DNA from: Pseudomonas guangdongensis
GTDB lineage: Bacteria; Pseudomonadota; Gammaproteobacteria; Pseudomonadales; Pseudomonadaceae
NCBI RefSeq assembly: GCF_900105885.1
Contig: NZ_LT629780.1
Coordinates: 1,364,001-1,428,000, forward strand
Reading direction: 5' to 3'
Length of the DNA: 64,000 nt
This document shows, piece after piece, positions 27,756 to 38,244 of the stretch. The notes under the pieces are model-generated. The model was not told the origin of the DNA. It made no database searches and saw only the letters and a list, made by a program, of their open reading frames with translations. How positions within the stretch are numbered: the first letter of the stretch is position 1; each line of letters begins with the position of its first letter. The translations under genes were made by a program, and so were the position numbers.

Positions 27756-29327
27756 ATGACCGACGCCAGCCCCTCCTGCCCCCTCGACGGCGAACATCTG
27801 GCCCTGCGCCGGGTCGCCATCGACACCTACCGCGAGAACGTCGCCTACCTGCACCGCGACTGCCCGACCTACCGCGCCGAAGGCTTCCAGGCGCTGTCCA
27901 AGGTCGAGGTGCGCGCCAACGGCCGACGCATCCTCGCCAGCCTCAACGTAGTGGACGATCCGGGCATCGTCGCCTGCGGCGAGCTGGGCCTGTCCGAGGA
28001 CGCCTTCGCCCAGCTCGGCGTCGCCAACGGCCACCCGGCGACCATTTCCCAGGCCGAACCGCCCTCGTCGATCCCCGCCCTGCACCGCAAGATCGCCGGC
28101 GAGCGGCTGGGCCGCGAGGACTTCCGCGCCATCGTCCGCGACATCGCCGAGCACCGCTACTCGAAGATCGAGCTGACCGCCTTCGTGGTCGCCACCAACC
28201 AGGGCGAGCTGGACCGCGAGGAGGTGTACTTCCTCACCGACGCCATGGTCGAGGTGGGCCGGCGCCTCGACTGGCGCGAGCAGCCGGTGGTCGACAAGCA
28301 CTGCATCGGCGGCATTCCCGGCAACCGCACCTCGATGCTGGTGGTGCCGATCGTCGCCGCCCACGGCATGCTCTGCCCGAAGACCAGCTCGCGGGCGATC
28401 ACCTCGCCGGCCGGCACCGCCGACACCATGGAGGTGCTGGCCAACGTCGAGCTGCCGTTCGAGCGCCTGGAGGAGATCGTCCGCGAGCACCGCGGCTGCC
28501 TGGCCTGGGGCGGCAGCAGCGAGCTGTCGCCGGCCGACGACGTGCTGATCGCCGTGGAGCGGCCGCTGTCGATCGATTCGCCCGGGCAGATGGTCGCCTC
28601 GATCCTGTCGAAGAAGGTCGCTGCCGGCTCCACCCACCTGGTGCTGGACATCCCGGTCGGGCCGACCGCCAAGGTGCGCTCGATGCCCGAGGCGCAGCGC
28701 CTGCGCAAGCTGTTCGAGTTCGTCGCCCGGCGCATCGGCCTGACCCTCGACGTGGTGATCACCGACGGCCGCCAGCCGGTGGGCGGCGGCATCGGCCCGG
28801 TGCTGGAGGCGCGCGACGTGATGCGCGTGCTGGAGAACGACCCGCGCGCGCCCAACGACCTGCGCCAGAAGGCCCTGCGCCTGGCCGGGCGGATGCTCGA
28901 ATTCGACCCCGACGTGCGCGGCGGCGACGGCTACGCCATCGCCCGCGACATCCTCGACTCGGGCCGCGCGCTGGCCAAGATGCAGGCGCTGATCGCCGCC
29001 CAGGGCGGCAAGCCGTTCGACCCCAACGCCGCGGCGCTGGCGCCGCTGTCCTTCGAGGTCTGCGCCGAGCGGGGCGGCGTGGTGGTGGAGATCGACAACC
29101 TGCAGCTGGCGCGCATCGCCCGTCTGGCCGGCGCGCCCAAGGTGCAGGGCGCCGGGGTCGACCTGCTGCACAAGCTCGGCGAGCCGGTGGCGGCCGGCGC
29201 GGTGCTGTACCGCGTCCACGCCGCCTACCCGGCCGATCTGGAGTTCGCCCGCCAGGCCTGCGCGCGCAGCAGCGGCTTCGCCCTCGGCGACGCCGGGGAG
29301 CTGTCCCACCTGTTCGTGGAGTTCTGA
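27756..29327 (+). CDS. AMP phosphorylase / thymidine phosphorylase family protein (archaeal-type long form)
   Basis: 523 residues, about 80 longer than E. coli DeoA. It carries an extra N-terminal domain like the archaeal AMP phosphorylase (about 503 residues). The active-site loops [10 protein letters not shown] (181-190) and [16 protein letters not shown] (208-223) match the archaeal enzyme rather than DeoA's [27 protein letters not shown] is conserved as well. The archaeal enzyme splits NMPs with phosphate into base and ribose-1,5-bisphosphate. A PRPP-synthase-like gene follows 2 bp later, suggesting a nucleotide-salvage pair. The activity is inferred; pyrimidine nucleoside phosphorolysis is the alternative. 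Confidence 0.82.
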   Translation: MTDASPSCPLDGEHLALRRVAIDTYRENVAYLHRDCPTYRAEGFQALSKVEVRANGRRILASLNVVDDPGIVACGELGLSEDAFAQLGVANGHPATISQAEPPSSIPALHRKIAGERLGREDFRAIVRDIAEHRYSKIELTAFVVATNQGELDREEVYFLTDAMVEVGRRLDWREQPVVDKHCIGGIPGNRTSMLVVPIVAAHGMLCPKTSSRAITSPAGTADTMEVLANVELPFERLEEIVREHRGCLAWGGSSELSPADDVLIAVERPLSIDSPGQMVASILSKKVAAGSTHLVLDIPVGPTAKVRSMPEAQRLRKLFEFVARRIGLTLDVVITDGRQPVGGGIGPVLEARDVMRVLENDPRAPNDLRQKALRLAGRMLEFDPDVRGGDGYAIARDILDSGRALAKMQALIAAQGGKPFDPNAAALAPLSFEVCAERGGVVVEIDNLQLARIARLAGAPKVQGAGVDLLHKLGEPVAAGAVLYRVHAAYPADLEFARQACARSSGFALGDAGELSHLFVEF

Positions 29328-29329
29328 AC

Positions 29330-30232
29330 ATGGCCGCGCAACTGCTGTATTTCGCCGACGAACGCGGCGCCGCGCTGCGCCTGGCCGCCGAGCTGGGGCT
29401 GCCGGCCGCGCCGGTCGAGCGCCACCGCTTCCCCGACGAGGAGCTGCGCCTGCGCCTGCCACTGGGCGAGGACGGGGCGCTGGCCGACACCCTGCTGCTG
29501 TACCGCAGCCTCGACCGTCCCAACGAGAAGCTGGTCGAGCTGCTGCTGGTGGCCGGCGAGGCGCGCCGCCTCGGCGCGCGGCGCCTGCTGCTGGTCGCGC
29601 CCTATCTGGCCTACATGCGCCAGGACATGGCCTTCCAGCCCGGCGAGGTGGTCAGCCAGAAAGTGGTCGGCAGCTTCCTCGCCGGGCTGTTCGACGGCGT
29701 GACCACCGTCGATCCGCACCTGCACCGCATCGCCACGCTGGACGAGGCGATCCCCCGTGGCGCGGCGATCAGCCTGTCCGGCGCGCCGCTGCTCGCCGGG
29801 CTGATCGCCGCGCGGATCGACAAGCCGCTGCTGGTCGGCCCGGACGCCGAGTCGCGGCAGTGGATCGAGGCAGCCGCCGCCGTCCACGGCTTCGACTACG
29901 GCGTGTGCCGCAAGGTGCGCCACGGCGACCGCGAGGTGGAAATCGCCCTGCCCGAACTCGACGTGCGCGGCCGCGCGGTGGTGCTGCTCGACGACGTGGC
30001 CAGCTCCGGGCGCACCCTGGCGCGCGCCGCCGAACTGCTGCTGGCCGCCGGCGCGGCCTCGGTGGATGTGGCGGTGACCCACGCGCTGTTCGCCCCCGGC
30101 GCCCTGGAGGCGATCCGCACCGCCGGGGTGGGCGAGGTCTGGAGCAGCGACTGCATCGCCCACCCGAGCAACGCCGTGGCGGTGGCGCCGCTGCTGGCCG
30201 CGGCGCTGCGCCCGCTGCTGCGCGAGGACTGA
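29330..30232 (+). CDS. Ribose-phosphate pyrophosphokinase-like protein (paralogue of housekeeping Prs)
   Basis: 300 residues with the two-lobed PRPP-synthase/type I phosphoribosyltransferase fold. Visible: [27 protein letters not shown] (residues 91-106, ATP loop), [10 protein letters not shown] (metal-binding Asp-His) and the PRPP loop [14 protein letters not shown] (D221-D222). The loops are closer to archaeal class III enzymes than to the bacterial Prs pattern (RQDRRVRSARVPI). It is coupled to the AMP-phosphorylase-like gene (2-bp gap, GGAG inside that gene). It may make or use PRPP from ribose phosphates released by its partner; the substrate is uncertain. Confidence 0.8.
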   Translation: MAAQLLYFADERGAALRLAAELGLPAAPVERHRFPDEELRLRLPLGEDGALADTLLLYRSLDRPNEKLVELLLVAGEARRLGARRLLLVAPYLAYMRQDMAFQPGEVVSQKVVGSFLAGLFDGVTTVDPHLHRIATLDEAIPRGAAISLSGAPLLAGLIAARIDKPLLVGPDAESRQWIEAAAAVHGFDYGVCRKVRHGDREVEIALPELDVRGRAVVLLDDVASSGRTLARAAELLLAAGAASVDVAVTHALFAPGALEAIRTAGVGEVWSSDCIAHPSNAVAVAPLLAAALRPLLRED

Positions 30233-30527
30233 GGCCGCCGCGTCTTGCAGCCGCGCCGCAGGCCCGTGGGATGCGCAGGTTCTGGCGCCCCCGCCCGGCG
30301 CTCGGCGCATGCAGGGCGGGCCGCTCGCGCCGCGCCTGCCCGCCAGCGCGCGCCCGCGCTGGCGGAGCGCCGCACGAGTCTTCCGCCCTGTGCCTGCCCG
30401 GCAGCTCATGGCGCCTCCCGCCGGATGCGGGCGCGGGTCCGGGTCGGCAGGCAGGCCGGCGGGCGCCGGCCGGGGCGCGGCAGCTGTTAAACTGCGCGCC
30501 TTCCTTTCTTCCTGCCGGTTGTCCGCC
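30233..30527. other. 295-bp gene-free stretch before rhlE
   Basis: Very GC-rich. Open frames here are extensions of neighbours in other frames with no ribosome-binding site. The only signal seen is a -10-like TAAACT near 30488. Confidence 0.6.
30488..30493 (+). promoter_or_regulatory. Candidate -10 of rhlE
   Basis: TAAACT followed by GCGCGCC, 34 bases before the ATG, the same layout as the dxs promoter. No convincing -35. Confidence 0.35.
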
Positions 30528-31871
30528 ATGACCTTCGCCTCCCTCGGCCTGATCGAGCCGCTGCTGCGCGCCCTCGACGCCCTCGACCACCAGACGCCCA
30601 CGCCGATCCAGCAGCAGGCGATCCCCGCCGTGCTCAAGGGCCGCGATTTGCTGGCGGCGGCGCAGACCGGCACCGGCAAGACCGCCGGCTTCGCCCTGCC
30701 GCTGCTGCAGCGGCTGGTCAGCGAAGGCCCGCCGGTGGCGCCGAACTCGGTGCGCGCGCTGATCCTGGTGCCGACCCGCGAGCTGGCCGAGCAGGTCCAC
30801 GCCAGCCTGCGCGCTTACGGCCAGTTCCTGCCGCTGCAGACCCTGGCGGCCTACGGCGGGGTGAGCATCAACCCGCAGATGATGAAGCTGCGCCGCGGCG
30901 TCGACGTGCTGGTGGCCACCCCCGGCCGGCTGCTCGACCTGTATCGGCAGAACGCGGTGAAGTTTTCCCAGCTGCAGACCCTGGTGCTCGACGAAGCCGA
31001 TCGCATGCTCGACCTGGGCTTCGCCCGCGAACTCAACGAGCTGTTCGTGATCCTCCCGCAGCGCCGGCAGACCCTGCTGTTCTCGGCGACCTTCTCCGAG
31101 ACCATCCGCGAGCTGGCCCGGGTGCTGCTGCGCGACCCGCTGTCGATCGAGGTGGCGCCGCGCAACAGCGCCGCGCAGACGGTCCGGCAGTGGCTGATTC
31201 CGGTGGACAAGAAGCGCAAGGGCGAGCTGTTCCTGCACCTGCTGGAGAGCCGCCGCTGGAGCCAGGTGCTGGTGTTCGCCAAGACCCGCAAGGGGGTCGA
31301 GCAACTGGTCGGCGAGCTGGCCGCGCGCGGCGTCAGTGCCGATGCGATCCACGGCGACAAGCCGCAGCCGGCGCGGCTGCGCGCCCTGGAGCGGTTCAAG
31401 GCCGGCGAGGTGCGCGTGCTGGTGGCCACCGACGTGGCGGCGCGCGGGCTGGACATCCACGACCTGCCGCAGGTGGTCAACTTCGACCTGCCGATCGTCG
31501 CCGAGGACTACGTGCACCGCATCGGCCGCACCGGCCGCGCCGGCGCCTCGGGCGAGGCGGTGTCGCTGGTCTGCGCCGACGAGGTGGAGCTGCTGGCGGC
31601 CATCGAGCAGCTGCTGCACAAGCTGCTGCCGCGCCACGACGAGCCGGACTTCGTCCCCGACCACCGGGTGCCGCAGACCACCATCGACGGTCAGGTGCTG
31701 AAGAAGCCGAAGAAACCCAAGAAGCCCAAGCCGGGCGGCGAGGCGCCGGGCAAGGCGCTGGGCCGCTGGGTGGACAGCAGCGCGCCGAAGGTCAAGGCGG
31801 TGCGCCAGGTGCCGAAGTTCTCCGCCGGCGCGGCGGGCAAGGGCGGCAAGCCGGCCGGGCGCGGCCGCTGA
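30528..31871 (+). CDS. rhlE: DEAD-box RNA helicase, RhlE family
   Basis: 447 residues. Q-motif [10 protein letters not shown], motif I AQTGTGKT (45-52), Ia [29 protein letters not shown], the second RecA domain with [50 protein letters not shown], and [12 protein letters not shown]. It ends in a basic tail ([13 protein letters not shown]) that binds RNA. RhlE helicases act in ribosome assembly, RNA decay and cold growth. ATG 30528 gives the standard family N-terminus [15 protein letters not shown]; longer starts lack support. Confidence 0.93.
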   Translation: MTFASLGLIEPLLRALDALDHQTPTPIQQQAIPAVLKGRDLLAAAQTGTGKTAGFALPLLQRLVSEGPPVAPNSVRALILVPTRELAEQVHASLRAYGQFLPLQTLAAYGGVSINPQMMKLRRGVDVLVATPGRLLDLYRQNAVKFSQLQTLVLDEADRMLDLGFARELNELFVILPQRRQTLLFSATFSETIRELARVLLRDPLSIEVAPRNSAAQTVRQWLIPVDKKRKGELFLHLLESRRWSQVLVFAKTRKGVEQLVGELAARGVSADAIHGDKPQPARLRALERFKAGEVRVLVATDVAARGLDIHDLPQVVNFDLPIVAEDYVHRIGRTGRAGASGEAVSLVCADEVELLAAIEQLLHKLLPRHDEPDFVPDHRVPQTTIDGQVLKKPKKPKKPKPGGEAPGKALGRWVDSSAPKVKAVRQVPKFSAGAAGKGGKPAGRGR

Positions 31872-31993
31872 GGGTCCGCCGCGGGCGAGCGCCGCTGCGC
31901 CGGCGGCGCCCTGACCAGCCGCAGGGCACGGCCCGGCGCCTCGCGCGATTGCCCGGGCGGGCCGAATCCCCGCGCCAATCCGCCGGGCGCTGC

Positions 31994-32002
31994 TGCTACA
32001 AT
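31994..32002 (+). promoter_or_regulatory. Candidate extended -10 of ribA
   Basis: TGC-TACAAT followed by CGCCCGCC, a near-consensus extended -10. The expected start near 32009 leaves about 26 bases of leader with AGGAG at 32023. Confidence 0.55.
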
Positions 32003-32034
32003 CGCCCGCCTTACCGATCCGCAGGAGTGTCCCG

Positions 32035-32646
32035 GTGTCCGTCGTCTTCGTCGCCGCCTCTAAGCTGCCCACCCCCTTTGGCGTGTTCACCATGCACGGC
32101 TTCCTCGACGAGGAAACCGGCAAGGAGCACGTGGCCCTGACCCTGGGCGATGTCGCCGACGGCGCGCCGGTACTCGGCCGTCTGCACTCCGAATGCCTGA
32201 CCGGCGATGCGCTGTTCAGCCTGCGCTGCGACTGCGGCGCCCAGCTGGAAGCGGCGCTGGCGGCCATCGCCGCCGAGGGCCGCGGCGTGCTGCTCTACCT
32301 GCGCCAGGAGGGTCGCGGCATCGGCCTGCTCAACAAGATCCGCGCCTACGAGCTGCAGGACGCCGGCGCCGACACCGTGGAAGCCAACGAGCGCCTGGGC
32401 TTTTCCGCCGACCAGCGCGACTACGCGATGTGCCGGCCGATGCTCGACCATCTGGGCATCCGCGAGCTCAGGCTGATGACCAACAACCCGCGCAAGCTCA
32501 AGGCGCTGGAGGTCTACGGCATCCATCTGGCCGAGCGCGTGCCGCTGCACAGCGGGCTCAATCCGCACAACCGCCACTACCTGGCGACCAAGGCCGGCAA
32601 GCTCGGCCACCTGCTCGGCAACCTGCATCAGGCCGAAGACGAATGA
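32035..32646 (+). CDS. ribA: GTP cyclohydrolase II
   Basis: 203 residues. Zinc ligands C54, C65 and C67 sit in [17 protein letters not shown], exactly as in E. coli Rib[21 protein letters not shown] and [18 protein letters not shown] complete the GTP-binding site. It performs the first step of riboflavin synthesis. The start is GTG 32035 with AGGAG 7 bases upstream. No FMN riboswitch stands here. It supplies the activity that the C-terminal half of RibBA lacks. It overlaps the next gene by 4 bp. Confidence 0.97.
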   Translation: MSVVFVAASKLPTPFGVFTMHGFLDEETGKEHVALTLGDVADGAPVLGRLHSECLTGDALFSLRCDCGAQLEAALAAIAAEGRGVLLYLRQEGRGIGLLNKIRAYELQDAGADTVEANERLGFSADQRDYAMCRPMLDHLGIRELRLMTNNPRKLKALEVYGIHLAERVPLHSGLNPHNRHYLATKAGKLGHLLGNLHQAEDE

Positions 32647-33065
32647 GCGGCGCGCTGCTGCACCGCCCGGCCTTCGCCCGCCGCTGGTGGGCGCTGCTGG
32701 CGCTGAGCCTGCTGCCGTTGCTGCTGCTGGCGCTGTTCGGCCCGGCGCGCGGGCTGCTCGGCGACGACCTGCACATGCCGCTGTTCGTGGTCGCCCTGCT
32801 GGGCATGTTCGTCAGCCTACCGCTGTTCCGGCGCTACAAGCTGGCGCTGATCGCCTGCGCCCGCGCGCGCGGCAGCGCCGACGAGACGCCGGCCTGGCAG
32901 CGCCTCGCCGAGGCGCAGCGCAACGGCCTGCTCGGCGCCCTGCTGCCGGCCTGGCTGGCCGCGCTGGGACGCCTCGCCGGCCTGCACGGCGTGCCGGTGC
33001 TGCTGCTGGTGGCGGCCAGCCTGACCATCGCGATCCTCTACCGCCTGCCGCGCCAGCTCGACTGA
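32643..33065 (+). CDS. Small integral membrane protein of unknown function (PA4046-like by position)
   Basis: 140 residues, three hydrophobic segments: near 17-35 ([18 protein letters not shown]), 45-60 ([17 protein letters not shown]) and 110-132 ([17 protein letters not shown]). A basic/acidic cytoplasmic segment lies between the second and third. No recognised domain. It is coupled to ribA (ATGA) and to the BtuF-like gene (TGATG), so the three form one operon. The role is unknown. Confidence 0.75.
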   Translation: MSGALLHRPAFARRWWALLALSLLPLLLLALFGPARGLLGDDLHMPLFVVALLGMFVSLPLFRRYKLALIACARARGSADETPAWQRLAEAQRNGLLGALLPAWLAALGRLAGLHGVPVLLLVAASLTIAILYRLPRQLD

Positions 33066-33916
33066 TGGCGCCGGGCGGTTGCGCCGCGCCGCGCCGGCCG
33101 GCGTTCCTGCTGCTGCTCGTTCTGCTCGTCGTTGTGCTGCCCGGCCTGCCGGCGCGGGCGGACGAGGGCGCGCGGCGGGTGGTGGCGCTGGCGCCCTCGC
33201 TGAGCGAGATCGTCGTCGAGCTGGGCGCCAGCGAGCGCCTGGTCGGCGTGCTCGACGGCGGCCCGCGTCCGCCGGGCCTGGAGCACCTGCCGTCCCTCGG
33301 CCGTCACGGCCAGCTCAATCTGGAGGTGCTGCTCAGCCTGCAGCCGGATCTGATCCTGCTCTGGCCGGACAGCGTCGGCCCGGCCATGCAGGCGCAGCTG
33401 CGCGGCCTGGGCATCGCGCTGATCGAGGCGCAGCCCCACAGCTTCGACGAACTGGCCGGGCAGCTCGCGCAGATCGGCGCGGCCCTCGGCCATCGCGACG
33501 CGGGCGAGCGGCTGGCCGAGCGCATGCGCGCCGGAGCGCGCTCGCTGGCGGCGCGCTATGCGCGCAGCGAACCGCTGGCGGTGTTCTATCAGGTCTGGGA
33601 CCGGCCGATGTACACCCTCGGCGGGCGGCAGATCGTCAGCGACGCGCTGCGCCTGTGCGGGGCGCGCAACGTGTTCGCCGATCTGGCCCTGCCGGCGCCG
33701 CAGGTCGGCGTCGAGGCGGTGCTGGGGCGCGATCCGGCGGTGATCCTGGTCGGCACCCCGGCCCAGGCGCAAGGCTGGCAGGACTGGCCGCAGCTGCGTG
33801 CGGTGCGCAAGCGGCAGGTCTGGCTGGTGCCCGATCGCGGCCTGGAGCGGCCGAGCTTCCAGATGCTGGCGGCCACCGCCCGCTTGTGCGAGCTGCTGAG
33901 CCGGGCGCAGCCCTGA
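33065..33916 (+). CDS. BtuF-like periplasmic corrinoid/Fe-siderophore binding protein
   Basis: 283 residues. A signal peptide ends near residue 32 (GLPARA|DE), followed by the type III binding-protein fold: RRVVALAPSLSEIVVELGASERLVGVLDGG, LNLEVLLSLQPDLILLW, YQVWDRPMYTLGGRQIVSDALRLCGARNVFA. This is the BtuF/FepB group pattern (LAPSxTEILxALG). No permease or ATPase lies nearby. A B12-riboswitch BtuB receptor is 6 kb downstream, which makes cobalamin the likeliest ligand. It starts by TGATG overlap with the preceding gene. A hairpin terminator follows. Confidence 0.83.
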   Translation: MAPGGCAAPRRPAFLLLLVLLVVVLPGLPARADEGARRVVALAPSLSEIVVELGASERLVGVLDGGPRPPGLEHLPSLGRHGQLNLEVLLSLQPDLILLWPDSVGPAMQAQLRGLGIALIEAQPHSFDELAGQLAQIGAALGHRDAGERLAERMRAGARSLAARYARSEPLAVFYQVWDRPMYTLGGRQIVSDALRLCGARNVFADLALPAPQVGVEAVLGRDPAVILVGTPAQAQGWQDWPQLRAVRKRQVWLVPDRGLERPSFQMLAATARLCELLSRAQP

Positions 33917-33943
33917 GGCGGCAATGGCTGCCCCCCAATGCAA

Positions 33944-33969
33944 GAGCCCCGACCGCAGGGTCGGGGCTC
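33944..33969. terminator. Hairpin between convergent btuF-like gene and phaC
   Basis: Eleven-bp stem GAGCCCCGACC (33944-33954), loop GCAG, GGTCGGGGCTC (33959-33969), centred in the 60-bp gap between two stop codons. No U-tract on either side, but position argues for a shared terminator. Confidence 0.65.
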
Positions 33970-33976
33970 GATGCCG

Positions 33977-35674
33977 TCACTCGGTGACGTAGCGGCCGGG
34001 CGCCGCTTCCAGCGGCGGGTACTCGGCGCTGCCGCACGGCGCGGCCGGGCGGCGCTCGCCGGCATGCTGCTCCAGCCAGGCGAACCAGTCGCCCCACCAG
34101 CTGCCCGCATGCTGGGTGCTCTGCTCGCGCCAGGCGTCGGCGCTGTCCGGCACCTGGTCGCAGGTCCAGTACTGGCGCTTCTTCTTGGCCGGCGGGTTGA
34201 TCACCCCGGCGATGTGTCCGGAGGCGCCCAGCACGAAGCGGCGCGGGCCCTTGAGCAGCGCGCCGCTGGCGTAGGCGCTGCGCCACGGCACGATGTGGTC
34301 TTCCTCGGCGGCCAGCACATAGGCCGGCGCCTGGACGTTGGCGAAGTCCAGCTTGACCCCGCAGCACTCCAGCTCGCCGGACTTGAGGTCGTTCTGCAGG
34401 TAGGTGTGGCGCAGGTACCAGCAGTACATCGGGCCGGGCAGGTTGGTGCTGTCGTTGTTCCAGAACAGCATGTCGAAGGGCCGCGGCTTCTCGCCCTTGA
34501 GGTACTTGTTGACGTTGTAGTTCCACCACAGGTCGTTGGGGCGCAGCTGCGAGAAGGTGTTGCCCATGTCCTCGCCGCGGAAGATGCCGTAGCGGCCGTT
34601 CAGCCCGCCGATGGTGCGCTCGCGGTAGTCGACCAGCTTCTCGTCGACGAACACCCCGACCGGGCCGGTGTCGGCGAAGTCGAGGAAGGTGGTCAGCAGG
34701 GTCACGCTGCCGATCTCGTGGTCGCCGCGCGCGCCGAGCACCGCCAGGGCGCAGCTGAGCAGGGTGCCGCCGACGCAGTAGCCCATGCAGTTGACCCGGC
34801 GCTCGCCGCTGATCGAGCGCACGGTGCGCAGGGCGGTGATGATGCCGTGCTGCAGGTAGTCGTCCCAGGTCTTGTGGGCGAGGCTTTCCTTGATGTTGCG
34901 CCAGGACATCAGGAACACCGAGTGGCCCTGTTCCAGGGCGTGGCGCACCAGCGAGTTGTCGGGCTTGAGGTCGAGGATGTAGAACTTGTTGATCGCCGGC
35001 GGGACGATCAGCAGCGGCCGCTGGAACTGGGTGTCGGTCTGCGGCGCGTAGTGGATCAGCTGGAACAGCTCGTTCTCGAACACCACCGCGCCCGGAGTGG
35101 TGGCCAGGTCGCGGCCGACCACGAAGTCGTCGCTGCTGCTCTGGCGCAGCTTGCCGTCCTTGAGGTCGTTGAGCAGGTGCAGCATGCCGTTGAACAGGCT
35201 GCTGCCGCCGCTTTCCACCATGCGCTGCAGGGCTTCGGGGTTGCTGGGCAGGAAGTTGCTCGGCGCGATGGCGGCCAGGGCCTGTTCGAGGAGGAAGTTC
35301 AGGCGCTGGCGCGAGCGCTCGTCGGGAATGCGCAGTTCTTCCACCAGCTGCAGGAGGAAGCGCGAATTGAGCAGGTAGCCGGCGGCCATCGAGCCGAACA
35401 GCGGCTCCTGCCATTGCGGCGCGGCGAAGCGCGGGTCGTCGAGGGGCAGCGGCTGGCGGGTCAGCAGCTGCAGGCCGAGGTTCGACCATTCCTGCTGGTA
35501 GTCAAGCTGCAGCTGGTTGAGGCGCTCCTGGGGCACCTCGAACCAGGGCGCGATGTCCGTCTCGCTGAACCAGGGGTTGGCGGCGACCCACAGGCGCAGC
35601 TGCTGCAGGGTCATGTGGGCGAGGAAGGGCGTTTGAGCCGACCAGAAACCGGAGAGGGCCGGGTTTGGATCCAT
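33977..35674 (-). CDS. phaC: Class I poly(3-hydroxybutyrate) synthase
   Basis: 565 residues. The N-terminal PhaC domain is followed by an alpha/beta-hydrolase core with nucleophile C300 in GYCVGG, D459 (AAEEDHIVPW) and H487 (GASGHIAGVINPP). INKFYILDLKPDNSLVR and the Trp-rich NDLWWNYNVNKYLKG are class I hallmarks. It polymerises 3-hydroxybutyryl-CoA on the granule surface. The ATG at 35674 is preferred over 35683 because AGGA lies 9 bases before it but abuts the other. Last gene of phaB-phaA-phaC. Confidence 0.95.
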   Translation of the reverse strand: MDPNPALSGFWSAQTPFLAHMTLQQLRLWVAANPWFSETDIAPWFEVPQERLNQLQLDYQQEWSNLGLQLLTRQPLPLDDPRFAAPQWQEPLFGSMAAGYLLNSRFLLQLVEELRIPDERSRQRLNFLLEQALAAIAPSNFLPSNPEALQRMVESGGSSLFNGMLHLLNDLKDGKLRQSSSDDFVVGRDLATTPGAVVFENELFQLIHYAPQTDTQFQRPLLIVPPAINKFYILDLKPDNSLVRHALEQGHSVFLMSWRNIKESLAHKTWDDYLQHGIITALRTVRSISGERRVNCMGYCVGGTLLSCALAVLGARGDHEIGSVTLLTTFLDFADTGPVGVFVDEKLVDYRERTIGGLNGRYGIFRGEDMGNTFSQLRPNDLWWNYNVNKYLKGEKPRPFDMLFWNNDSTNLPGPMYCWYLRHTYLQNDLKSGELECCGVKLDFANVQAPAYVLAAEEDHIVPWRSAYASGALLKGPRRFVLGASGHIAGVINPPAKKKRQYWTCDQVPDSADAWREQSTQHAGSWWGDWFAWLEQHAGERRPAAPCGSAEYPPLEAAPGRYVTE

Positions 35675-35710
35675 GGCGATCATTCCTGGATGAGGGGGAT
35701 TGAAAAACGG

Positions 35711-35733
35711 GCAGGGCGGCCGGGCCGCCCTGC
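35711..35733 (-). other. Hairpin between phaA and phaC
   Basis: Ten-bp perfect stem GCAGGGCGGC / GCCGCCCTGC around a 3-nt loop, in the 88-bp gap, no U-run. It may set relative amounts of the two messages. Confidence 0.55.
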
Positions 35734-35762
35734 GGGGAACATCGTTCGGTGCGCCAATGATC

Positions 35763-36941
35763 TCAGCGTGCGATGGCCAAAGCCACCCCCTGACCGCCGC
35801 CGATGCACAGGGTCGCCAGTCCCTTGCGCGCGCCGCTGCGCTGCATTTCGTGCAGCAGGCTGACCAGGATGCGGCAGCCGGAGGCGCCGATCGGGTGGCC
35901 GAGGGCGATGGCGCCGCCGTTGACGTTGACCCGTTCGGCGTCCCAGCCCAGCGCCTGGCCGACCGCCAGGGCCTGGGCGGCGAAGGCCTCGTTGGCCTCG
36001 ATACGCTCGACTTCGGCGAGCTGCCAGCCGGCCTTGTCCAGGCAGCGGCGGGTGGCGTCCACCGGGCCGATGCCCATGATCGCCGGGTCGACCCCGGCGC
36101 TGGCCGCCGCGGCGATGCGCCCGAGCACCGGCAGGCCGAGGGCCGCGGCCTTGTCGGCGCTCATCAGCAGCACCGCGGCGGCGCCGTCGTTGAGGGTCGA
36201 GGCGTTGCCGGCGGTGACCGTGCCGTCCTTCTTGAACGCCGGGCGCAGCTTGGCCAGGGACTCCAGGGTGGTTTCGCCGCGCGGCTGTTCGTCGCGGGCG
36301 AACACCAGCGGTTCGCCCTTCTTCTGCGCGATGCTCACCGGGGCGATCTCGGCCTCGAAGCGCCCGGCGGCGATGGCGGCCAGCGCCTTCTGCTGCGAGG
36401 CGGCGGCGAAGGCGTCCTGCGCGTCGCGGGAGATGCCGTACTGCTCGGCGAGGTTCTCCGCGGTGATGCCCATGTGGTAGTCGTTGAAGGCGTCCCACAG
36501 GCCGTCGGCGATCAGGCTGTCGAGCACCTGGCCGTGGCCCAGACGCAGGCCGGTGCGCGCGGCGGGCAGCAGGTAGGGCGCCTGGCTCATGCTTTCCTGG
36601 CCGCCGGCGATGACGATCTCGGCGTCGCCGCAGGCGATGGCCTGGGCGCCGAGCTGGACGCTCTTGAGGCCGGAGCCGCAGACCTTGTTGACGGTCATCG
36701 CCGGCACGGTGTGCGGCAGACCGGCGCGCATCGCCGCCTGGCGGGCGGGGTTCTGCCCGCAGCCGGCGGTCAGTACCTGGCCGAGGATCACCTCGTCCAC
36801 CTCGGCGCCGTTCAGGCCGCTCTGCTCCAGCAGGCGGCGGATCACCGCCGCGCCGAGGTCGGCGGCGCTCAGGCTGGCCAGGCTGCCCTGGAAGGCGCCG
36901 ATGGCGGTACGGGTTGCAGCGACGATGACGACATCTTTCAT
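35763..36941 (-). CDS. phaA: Acetyl-CoA acetyltransferase (beta-ketothiolase)
   Basis: 392 residues with the full thiolase triad: C88 ([10 protein letters not shown]), H349 ([10 protein letters not shown]) and C379 (LCIGGGQG). It condenses two acetyl-CoA to acetoacetyl-CoA for PHB synthesis. Two ATGs stand in tandem; the second (36941) has GGAG at the better spacing of 7 and matches the paralogue at 63192, which has a single start. phaB lies upstream, phaC downstream. It shares a 104-bp identical tract with that paralogue. Confidence 0.95.
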   Translation of the reverse strand: MKDVVIVAATRTAIGAFQGSLASLSAADLGAAVIRRLLEQSGLNGAEVDEVILGQVLTAGCGQNPARQAAMRAGLPHTVPAMTVNKVCGSGLKSVQLGAQAIACGDAEIVIAGGQESMSQAPYLLPAARTGLRLGHGQVLDSLIADGLWDAFNDYHMGITAENLAEQYGISRDAQDAFAAASQQKALAAIAAGRFEAEIAPVSIAQKKGEPLVFARDEQPRGETTLESLAKLRPAFKKDGTVTAGNASTLNDGAAAVLLMSADKAAALGLPVLGRIAAAASAGVDPAIMGIGPVDATRRCLDKAGWQLAEVERIEANEAFAAQALAVGQALGWDAERVNVNGGAIALGHPIGASGCRILVSLLHEMQRSGARKGLATLCIGGGQGVALAIAR

Positions 36942-36974
36942 CATGGAGCTCCGGACTCTGGAAGTTCAGGGAGG

Positions 36975-37002
36975 GGCGGGCACGGCGCCTGCCGTGCCCG
37001 CC
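36975..37002 (-). other. Hairpin between phaB and phaA
   Basis: Twelve-bp perfect stem GGCGGGCACGGC (36975-36986) / GCCGTGCCCGCC (36991-37002), loop GCCT, inside the 67-bp gap, no U-run. It is similar in kind to the phaA-phaC hairpin. Confidence 0.55.
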
Positions 37003-37008
37003 GGAGGG

Positions 37009-37752
<744 letters not shown>

Positions 37753-37927
37753 GTGCATTCCTCGTTCTTCTGTTTTTCTCGTGCCGCGCTGCCGTGTTCC
37801 TGGCCGTGCGTGCCTCCGGTGCCGGGATGCGGCGGCGGCGTCGATGGCGATGCATGTCGTCCATGCAGCTTGCCCTCGCCCGATCATCATGCGGGGCATA
37901 GATGACAGCTTGAGGGAAGCGCGGCGG

Positions 37928-37933
37928 ATTGTA
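37928..37933 (-). promoter_or_regulatory. Candidate -10 of the phaBAC operon
   Basis: TACAAT on the minus strand followed by CCGCCGCG, a near-consensus -10. No matching -35 found, so an activator may be needed. The implied leader to phaB is about 170 bases. Confidence 0.45.
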
Positions 37934-38112
37934 GTGGTGCCGGCCGGCCGGGGTATTGTCCCGGCTCACGCTTACCGCGTTTCGCCTTGCATCGCCCGTG
38001 CCGCTCTGCAATGGTGGCGGCGGAAATCTGCCGGGCGCGCCGTCGCCGGACGCCGGATCGGTTGTGCAAGTCCGGTGCCATGTGACTGTCGTGTGAAGTT
38101 TTTGCGGTGCGG

Positions 38113-38206
38113 TAAAATCGCCTTGCAGATTTCATTTTGCAGTGCAACAATTCACTTGCAGATCGAGCCGAGACAGCGCCTCAGGACAGTCGGGTTCGAA
38201 TTGCAG
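38113..38206 (+). promoter_or_regulatory. phaP promoter with predicted PhaR operators
   Basis: -10 TAAAAT at 38113-38118. Downstream are TTGCAG (38123), the perfect palindrome TTGCA-G-TGCAA (38137-38147), TTGCAG (38156) and TTGCAG (38201). PhaR repressors of the PHB system bind TTGC/GCAA-type sites in phasin promoters. Placement at and just after the start fits repression relieved when PhaR moves to granules. Confidence 0.55.
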
Positions 38207-38244
38207 GTTCGATACGACCCCCGCTCTCGTCAGGAGATTCGAGC

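Larger units (their letters stand above)
37753..38244. other. Divergent phaB/phaP regulatory region
   Basis: 492 bp without a believable gene. It holds the phaB leader and -10 (37928), the phaP -10 (38113), and at least six TTGCA/TGCAA half-sites or palindromes between 37987 and 38206, which I take as PhaR sites. Base composition falls markedly around 38080-38165. Confidence 0.7.
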
